DNA of 64,000 nt from VXMO01 sp965205915 (GTDB lineage Bacteria > Chloroflexota > Dehalococcoidia > UBA6926): the NCBI GenBank assembly GCA_965205915.1, contig OZ242191.1, positions 992,001 to 1,056,000 on the forward strand, read 5' to 3'. The notes under the pieces are model-generated. The model did no database searches, was not told the DNA's origin, and worked only from the letters and a program-made list of their open reading frames with translations. Below, in pieces: positions 58,368 to 64,000 of this stretch (the stretch's first letter is position 1; each line of letters starts with the position of its first letter). Made by a program: the position numbers and the translations under genes.

Positions 58368-59903
58368 CTACGCGCAAAGCAGATTGAGGATTTCCGTGGA
58401 ACCTTCTCTTGCTTTCGCAACTTGGCAGGGTGTATCGCCAACCAGATTGAGTGCCGCAAGATCAGCGCCGCTTTCTATGAGCAGAGAGACCACCTGGGGG
58501 CTTGCGTTTCCCGCTGCAGCCTAGTGAAGGGGGGTTGCCTGGGCCCAGTCCTCGGTCACTCTGTAGCCGCCTACCACCGAGCCAGTAATGGCCGTAACAT
58601 CCGCATCGTATTTCAGAAGCAGTTCAATGATGTCGGCATCCGCGTTATAGCCAATTGCCCCATGAAGTACGGAATGGCCATCAGCGTCGCTTCCGTTTGC
58701 GTTGGCACCTCGGCTTAACAACAATTCCGTGAATTCGAAGTTGGGACCAGACATGAAGGCACGATGAAGAATCGTTTCGCCCTTGTTGTTTACCGCGCCC
58801 GCATCGGCGCCAGAATCCAGTAGCAGCCTGGCAAGCTCTACTTTTCCTCTGGTCATGTGCAGGGAAGAATCCCCGTAGATATTCTTCGCGGCAGGATCTG
58901 CCCCATAGTTCAGGAGTAGCCGCATCAGTTGTGGGGCAAGATCCCTATTCCATATAGTTCTGATCGCCCAATGCAGGGGTGTTTTACCATCCTCGTCCCT
59001 GGCGTCGACTTCGGCGCCCCGTTTCAGAAGGAGTTCGACGATTTCGATGTTCTCGTTTCTTTCCACCGCCGAATGGAGCGGCGCACTGCCGTCGCCCGCC
59101 ATAACATTGATATCCATCCCCCGATCCAGGAGAGTCACGATTACTTCCGGGTTTGGATTGAATTCAACAGCAGCATGAAGAATCGTGGCGAAGTCGCCGC
59201 CCAGACTTACGTTACCGTCCTTTGAACGCGTATTGATGTCCGCGCCCCGCTCAAGAAGCATCTCGATTAGCTCCGGTTCCGCGTCGCCAATAATCGCACG
59301 ATGCAGGGGCGTCAAACCCTCAGAACCGGTTCGGCTGTTGATGTCTGCCCCGTAGTCCAGGAGCATCTCTATGATCTCCCGGTCGCCTTCGTACCAAAGC
59401 CGCGACGCAATATTCAATGGGGATTCGTCACCAACCCAGGAATTAGGTTCTGCGCCATATTCGAGTAGGAGGCGGATAATTCTGGGCGATCTGTGGTGTT
59501 GCTCAACTGCCAATTGTAGCGGCGTCCACCGGCCCAGGTTCCTGTCACCTCGGTCATTTGGAAAGCTCGTGCCCGCCCTCGCATTCGGGTCAGCACCGGA
59601 GGCAAGAATCAACTCTATGAAGTCGGGGGACTCGTGTTGCCAAATGGCGAAGTACAGCGGTGAATACACTTCATGCCCTTTGGCGGCATTGACATTCGCT
59701 CCGCCGTCAATCTCCGCTTTAACATCATGAAGCGTGGCGGATTCCCAGAAATCATATCGGCACAATTGGCCGCATTCCCATGGGTAATCGTTCTCCCACA
59801 AAGGGGCAACCCCCCCTGCGAGACCAATCGCCACGACAATCGGCAGCAGGAGGATGCCGCTCGCGAATAGCCCTTTCATCGGTCCGACAATCTCCCCTCT
59901 CAT
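58368..59903 (-). pseudogene. Exported ankyrin-repeat protein with an in-frame amber codon
   Basis: From ATG 59903 (or 59879) a signal peptide (KGLFASGILLLPIVVAIGL) leads into about eleven ankyrin repeats (PLHRAIIGDAEPELIEML, then PLHWAIRT and similar). At 58521-58523 the codon after ATPLH is TAG where ankyrin repeats often have Trp or a small residue. The same frame goes on with AAAGNASPQVVSLLIESGAD, and ends DTPCQVAKAREGSTEI, stop at 58368. One changed base (TGG to TAG) explains it. A 460-residue shortened product is possible; stop-codon readthrough cannot be excluded. Confidence 0.8.
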
Positions 59904-59918
59904 AGGCTCGCACGTGTT

Positions 59919-60040
59919 GCCTGCCGTCCAGCTTACTCAGAATGGGGTGGCCTGGAACCGGTTGCATTGTACGGATAGCGTGGCGCTGTTCACATTCCGC
60001 GCCTGTTGAGGTTCCCGCGCGTTGACAGGGTGGCGGGTTG
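59919..60040. repeat. Duplicated upstream region of the ankyrin gene (right copy)
   Basis: Original position, directly in front of the full-length ankyrin gene. Pairs with 58237-58360. On the minus strand a TACAAT box near 59963-59968 may be the -10 element. Confidence 0.8.
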
Positions 60041-60095
60041 TTGCCATTCTGCCACTAGCGTTTGTGGTAGCTGAGGGAGGAGGCGCAGTTCGCTT

Positions 60096-60977
60096 ATGAA
60101 GGCCATCGATGTTCATGTTCATCCGCCGACGAGTCCGGCCCTCCGAGAGGCTGCTGCTCGGCGCAACGCAGAGCAGACTCAGCAGATGCGCCAGTATTTC
60201 AGGCGCGCCGAGCCCGATCTCGAAACGCCGGAGCAGTACGTCGAGTTGTATGAGAAGCACGATATCGTCGGTGTGCTGCTTCCCACGGACACCCGGCAGC
60301 CCGGCGACACGGAATCTCCGAATCCAAACGATTGGGTCGCGGAGGTCGTCAAGAGGGCGCCGAATCGGTGGATTCCGTTCTGCTCGGTGAATCCGAATCG
60401 CGGGGAGCAGGCGATACAGGATCTTGAGCGGGCCGTGGCCGAATTTGACGCCAAGGGGATCAAGTTTGTTCCAACGGGTCAGAATTTTTATGCCCATGAT
60501 GAGCAGTACTACCCGCTGTGGGAAAAGACTCAGGAGCTCGGCCTGACCATCCTGACGCATAGCGGGCATAACGGCGTCGGGTCAGGGCTGCCGGGCGGGG
60601 GCGGTCGCAAGCTCTGGTACTCGAACCCGATCTGGTGGGATGGCGTGGCGGCGGATTTTCCTGAGTTGAAGATCATCCTCGCGCATCCGGCGTGGCCGTG
60701 GTTCGAGGAGCAGGTGTCCATGCTGGTGCATAAGGCCAACGTGTTCATGGACATCTCCGGCTGGTCGCCGTGGTATTTCCCTCAGGAGTTGATACGGGAG
60801 ATGCAGACGCGCCTGCAGAACAAGGTGCTGTTTGGCTCGGACTTCCAGGCTTTGCACCTGGAGCGATGGCTGAGGGACTTCCAGGATCTTGATATTTCGG
60901 ACGAGGTTCGGCAGAAGGTATTCCTGGACAACGCCAAGCGGGTTCTTTCAAACGTGGACTGGAGCCGCTACGAATAG
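60096..60977 (+). CDS. Amidohydrolase-2 family metal-dependent hydrolase
   Basis: 293 residues. MKAIDVHVHPPTSPALRE (metal HxH near 7-9), GIKFVPTGQN, THSGHNG, IILAHPAWPWFEEQ near 190 and FGSDFQALH near 247 trace the TIM barrel of the amidohydrolase-2/ACMSD family, which includes decarboxylases and lactonases. Cytosolic; substrate unknown. degV follows 63 bases later. Confidence 0.9.
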   Translation: MKAIDVHVHPPTSPALREAAARRNAEQTQQMRQYFRRAEPDLETPEQYVELYEKHDIVGVLLPTDTRQPGDTESPNPNDWVAEVVKRAPNRWIPFCSVNPNRGEQAIQDLERAVAEFDAKGIKFVPTGQNFYAHDEQYYPLWEKTQELGLTILTHSGHNGVGSGLPGGGGRKLWYSNPIWWDGVAADFPELKIILAHPAWPWFEEQVSMLVHKANVFMDISGWSPWYFPQELIREMQTRLQNKVLFGSDFQALHLERWLRDFQDLDISDEVRQKVFLDNAKRVLSNVDWSRYE

Positions 60978-61040
60978 AGCCTGCGGCCCTGCAATTGCGC
61001 CGCATCGGGAAACACTCACTCGAGACGTTTGGAGGTTGAT

Positions 61041-61904
61041 GTGACGACCGCATCTCAGGGCAACGTACAAGTGGTAACCGACAGTACGAGCGACATCCGA
61101 GCGGAGGATGCCGAGCGAGCCGGTATCACCATCGTTCCGGCGTATGTCTTTTTCGGGGAGGAGCAGTTCCGCGACGGGGTGTCGATCAGCGGCACTGAGT
61201 TCTATCGGCGTCTGGAGCAGCGCGCAGTCGTGCCCAAGACTGCGCAGCCCTCACCACAGGACTTTGCGGACACATTCTCAAAGCTGGCTCCCAATGGCCC
61301 TGTGCTGGCCCTGACGGTCTCATCCAAGATGAGCGGGACGTATAACTCGGCACTGATTGGCCGCGATATGACGCTCAAGGATCATCCCGACGCCGTTATC
61401 GAGGTGGTGGATTCGCTGTTGGTGGCGATGGGTCTGGGCATCCTTGCCCAAGCTGCGGCGGAGAAGGCAGGGGGCGGCGCGACGATTGAGGAATTGGCGG
61501 AATGGGCGCGCGACACGGCGAGCCGGACGAAGATTTATTTCGCGGTGGATACGCTGGAGTACCTGGCTCGGGGCGGGCGCATTGGAAAGGCGCAGCGTTT
61601 CCTGGGCGGGCTATTGAGTGTCAGGCCGGTTTTGGAGTTTCGGGACGGTGAGGTTCATCCGCTGGAGAGGGTTCGTTCCCGGGCCAAGGCGCACGCTCTT
61701 TTGGAGGCATACGCGCTTGGCAGCGGAAAGCCGGAGCGACTAGCCTACGCGACGACGACGGACCACGAGCGGGCTCGTGAGATGGCGGAGAGGGCGCGAT
61801 CACGCCTGGAACTCGATGAGGTTCCCGTCTTTACCATCGGCGCGGCTGTGGGCACGTACGCAGGACCGGGTTGTGTTGGTGTGGCGTTCGTCACGCCTCG
61901 CTGA
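61041..61904 (+). CDS. DegV family fatty-acid-binding protein
   Basis: 287 residues from GTG 61041 (SD GGAGG, 4-5 bases). VVTDSTSDIRAEDAERAGIT opens the N-terminal domain, then KTAQPSPQDFADTF and TVSSKMSGTYNSAL; C-terminal domain with TLEYLARGGRIGKAQRFLG. This is the FakB/DegV family, which presents a bound fatty acid to FakA-type kinases such as the DAK2 protein at 44248. recG is 19 bases downstream, a frequent neighbour. Confidence 0.94.
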   Translation: MTTASQGNVQVVTDSTSDIRAEDAERAGITIVPAYVFFGEEQFRDGVSISGTEFYRRLEQRAVVPKTAQPSPQDFADTFSKLAPNGPVLALTVSSKMSGTYNSALIGRDMTLKDHPDAVIEVVDSLLVAMGLGILAQAAAEKAGGGATIEELAEWARDTASRTKIYFAVDTLEYLARGGRIGKAQRFLGGLLSVRPVLEFRDGEVHPLERVRSRAKAHALLEAYALGSGKPERLAYATTTDHERAREMAERARSRLELDEVPVFTIGAAVGTYAGPGCVGVAFVTPR

Positions 61905-61923
61905 CGGTAACAAGGATTCGACG

Positions 61924-64000
61924 ATGAACCAGGGCCGCCTGCCTCCTGTCGGCCCCCCCCAGACACCCCAGGACGAGTCTTCGCCTGCGCCCGCGGCCAT
62001 TGATGATCGCGTTGCGCGCAAGGTGGAAACCCTCCGGCATGTGCTGCGGCTGGAACGCGACCAGAATCACGCGAACCACGCGGTCATCGGGGGGTTGGAC
62101 GCATTTCTCGAGCGGTGGATCGAGGATCCCGCTATAAAGCGGGTTCTCGATGATGCAAGTGGCACTCTGCCCAACTACGAGGGGCTGACGCAGGAACAGC
62201 GCGCGGAGTGGGTGCGAGAGACGATTGAGCGTCTTACGGATCCCGGGCGGGAATCCAGCCCTCCGGCAGCGGAAGTGGAGCGTGAGCCTGTGCCGGCTCC
62301 AACGGCTTCGCCCGCCGCTTCTCCCCCGCCGCCCATGGACGTGCCGCCCGATCCGGCGTGGGATCGCATCGAACAGGCTACGCCTAGGCAATCCAATCGG
62401 CCTGCACCGTCACCGGCTGAGAGGGTCGCGCCGACCCAAACGAAGAAACGCCCCACTCCCCGCCCCACACCTACGGTCACGCCGGTTACGTCTCTTGATG
62501 AGCCGCTGGATGCGCCGTCTCGTATGAAAGCGGGGCTCAAGAAGCTGGGAATCGAGACGTATCGGAACGCGCTGTGGGCGTTTCCGCGGCGGTATGTTCC
62601 GGTCTCGCCAATCGCGCGACTTATCTCGGGAGAGCAGGCGGCGATATCCGTGCGGGTTGAGAAGCAGAGCGGGGGAAACTTTACGGCGCGGCGGCAGGTG
62701 ATGCGGATCGAGGCGACTGTCAGCGATGCCACGGGGCAGGTGGCGGCGGTGTGGTTTGGGAATCCATGGGTTACAAATGCGCTCAAGCGGGGGGCACGGC
62801 TGCTGCTGACGGGTCGGCTGGGCGAGTATCGGAACCGGGCGCAATTTCATGTTGAGACGTATGAGCAGTTGCGGGCGGAGGACAAGATCGACACCGGCGA
62901 GCTGGTGCCGATTTATCCGTTGACAAAGGGCGTGACGCAGAGCGGGATGCGGCGGCTCATCGGGCCGGCGGCGGAGCGGGCGCTTACGTTGGTGCAGGAA
63001 TTTTTGCCCGATGACGTGATTCGTGAGGCGCGGCTGCCCGGATTGCGGGATGCGCTTGGGCTAATCCATCGCCCCGCCGATCTGTCCGACGATGAGCGGG
63101 CGCGGCGTCGACTTGCGTTTGATGAGCTTTTCTTGCTGCAACTGGGATTGCTGGAGCGTCGGAGGCAGCAGCAACGGGAGCTGGGCGCGCCGATTCCTCG
63201 CAGTGAGGAGGCGTTGAGCAGCGTCGTCGCTGCCCTGCCCTTCAAGCTGACGAATGATCAGGAGCACGTCGTCGAGGAGATACTGACAGACATGGGCGGG
63301 AGCGCGCCCATGATGCGGCTTCTACAAGGCGACGTCGGCAGCGGCAAGACCGTGGTGGCGGCGCTGGCGCTGGTCACGGCCGCTGCTAACCGATTCCAGG
63401 GCGCTTTGATGGCGCCCACAGAGATATTGGCGGAACAACACTTCCGCACGCTGACGGGCGTGTTTAGCCATGGCAATCGGGAGGCGAACGACGGGGGGCC
63501 TTATCGAGGATTCAGCGGAATCCTGCCGGACAGGCCGCTGCGCATTGCGCTGTTGACGGGCAGCATGGCCGCGGGAATGAAGTCTCAACTTCACGATCTC
63601 ATTGCGCGGGGCGACGTGGACATTGTTATCGGCACACATGCGTTGATTCAGCAGGGAGTCGCGTTCAGCAACCTTGGGGTGGCGGTCGTCGATGAGCAGC
63701 ACCGCTTTGGCGTTGAGCAGCGGGCTTCACTCCGTAACAAGGGATTCGCGCCGCACCTGTTGGTGATGACAGCGACGCCGATTCCGCGCACGTTGGCGCT
63801 GGCTATCTATGGCGATCTCGACGTCTCGACGATCCATGAGATGCCGCCGGGCAGGCCGCCGATACGGACAGCCATCGTGCCTCCCAACGAACGCGACCGC
63901 GCCTATGGGTTCATCCGGCAGGAGGCGGCCGAGAGACGGCAGTCGTTCATCATCTGCCCGCTCGTCGAGGAATCCGAGTCGGTGGCGGCAAAGGCAGCGG
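61924..64000 (+). CDS. recG: ATP-dependent DNA helicase RecG (C-terminus cut by window edge)
   Basis: 692 residues seen. A long N-terminal extension (1-195) holds a helical part and a Pro-rich linker, as in Chloroflexota and Dehalococcoides RecG. Then the wedge OB domain (about 230-330), motif I LLQGDVGSGKTVVAAL near 465, DEQHRFG near 590 (motif II as DEQH) and TATPIPRTLAL near 616. Remodels stalled replication forks and branched DNA. Motifs IV-VI and the C-terminus lie beyond the window. Confidence 0.95.
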   Translation, partial: MNQGRLPPVGPPQTPQDESSPAPAAIDDRVARKVETLRHVLRLERDQNHANHAVIGGLDAFLERWIEDPAIKRVLDDASGTLPNYEGLTQEQRAEWVRETIERLTDPGRESSPPAAEVEREPVPAPTASPAASPPPPMDVPPDPAWDRIEQATPRQSNRPAPSPAERVAPTQTKKRPTPRPTPTVTPVTSLDEPLDAPSRMKAGLKKLGIETYRNALWAFPRRYVPVSPIARLISGEQAAISVRVEKQSGGNFTARRQVMRIEATVSDATGQVAAVWFGNPWVTNALKRGARLLLTGRLGEYRNRAQFHVETYEQLRAEDKIDTGELVPIYPLTKGVTQSGMRRLIGPAAERALTLVQEFLPDDVIREARLPGLRDALGLIHRPADLSDDERARRRLAFDELFLLQLGLLERRRQQQRELGAPIPRSEEALSSVVAALPFKLTNDQEHVVEEILTDMGGSAPMMRLLQGDVGSGKTVVAALALVTAAANRFQGALMAPTEILAEQHFRTLTGVFSHGNREANDGGPYRGFSGILPDRPLRIALLTGSMAAGMKSQLHDLIARGDVDIVIGTHALIQQGVAFSNLGVAVVDEQHRFGVEQRASLRNKGFAPHLLVMTATPIPRTLALAIYGDLDVSTIHEMPPGRPPIRTAIVPPNERDRAYGFIRQEAAERRQSFIICPLVEESESVAAKAA

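Noticed and set aside
1..64000. tRNA, rRNA, riboswitch or attachment-site signals
   Set aside because: Scanned for T-arm-like GTTCGAATCC, T-box and leader motifs. Isolated matches such as GGTTCGAATCG at 52312 are inside coding sequence or lack a cloverleaf, so none was called.

Overview
The window is GC-rich bacterial chromosome with dense, short-spaced operons. The gene styles suggest a Chloroflexota bacterium, probably of the Dehalococcoidia/SAR202 type: several paralogous caiA/FadE-like acyl-CoA dehydrogenases with the same N-terminus, two MFS carriers of the oxalate/monocarboxylate type, a RecG with a long N-terminal extension behind DegV, CxxC-x17-CxxC zinc-ribbon proteins and many small toxin-antitoxin-like genes. 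This placement is inference from protein style; no rRNA or other marker gene was found to confirm it.

Layout. 1-6.5 kb (minus): three acyl-CoA dehydrogenases (one cut by the window edge), a mono-heme cytochrome c, a thiamine-diphosphate enzyme broken by an internal deletion, a small helical PaREP1-like protein and an Lrp/AsnC-type RAM domain. 6.6-7.4 kb: a decayed DUF3800 gene. 7.5-14.2 kb (minus): an operon pheS - small gene - zinc ribbon - pheT - moeA - alpha/beta hydrolase, with a recognisable promoter and terminator, then a HicB-like gene. 14.8-18.8 kb (plus): MFS carrier and M1 aminopeptidase. 18.9-20.1 kb: three DUF433 genes (two are a tandem duplicate) and one DUF5615 PIN-like gene. 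20.4-24 kb: DEAD-box helicase, zinc-ribbon protein, fourth acyl-CoA dehydrogenase. 24-29.2 kb: accessory block with an XRE-ImmA/DUF4411 pair, an orphan DNA methyltransferase and three tandem DUF6883-DUF4926 modules.

29.1-41.6 kb: mobA, an amidohydrolase, transketolase, a fused double gamma-carbonic-anhydrase protein, ribulose-phosphate epimerase, argH, argG, a DUF2442 gene, and an AT-richer pair made of a methyltransferase-like protein and a radical SAM protein. 41.7-49.6 kb: a membrane protein, two PaREP1-like paralogs, rpmB, a DAK2/YloV-type kinase, a second MFS carrier, dinB and an exported DUF4367-like protein. 49.8-57.7 kb: a molybdenum hydroxylase large subunit, a HicB-like protein, a VapBC pair, a MacB/LolD-type ABC exporter and a Fic protein with a small upstream partner. 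57.8-60 kb: a Trp-heptad protein and a duplicated, decaying ankyrin gene. 60-64 kb: amidohydrolase, degV, recG (runs off the end).

How parts fit: moeA and mobA make the Mo cofactor used by the molybdenum hydroxylase; rpe and transketolase belong to the pentose phosphate pathway; argG and argH are the last two steps of arginine synthesis. The most unusual region is 26.6-29.2 kb. Three divergent DUF6883-DUF4926 pairs sit between near-identical spacers, and two of these spacers are chimeric scars that join the 3' end of mobA to the 5' end of the methyltransferase gene. This records tandem amplification of a two-gene cassette whose core varies while its flanks stay constant. Other points of note are a leaderless promoter shared by three PaREP1-like paralogs, an in-frame amber codon in an ankyrin repeat, an exact seven-residue Trp repeat, and a gamma-carbonic-anhydrase fusion with an internal ribosome binding site.
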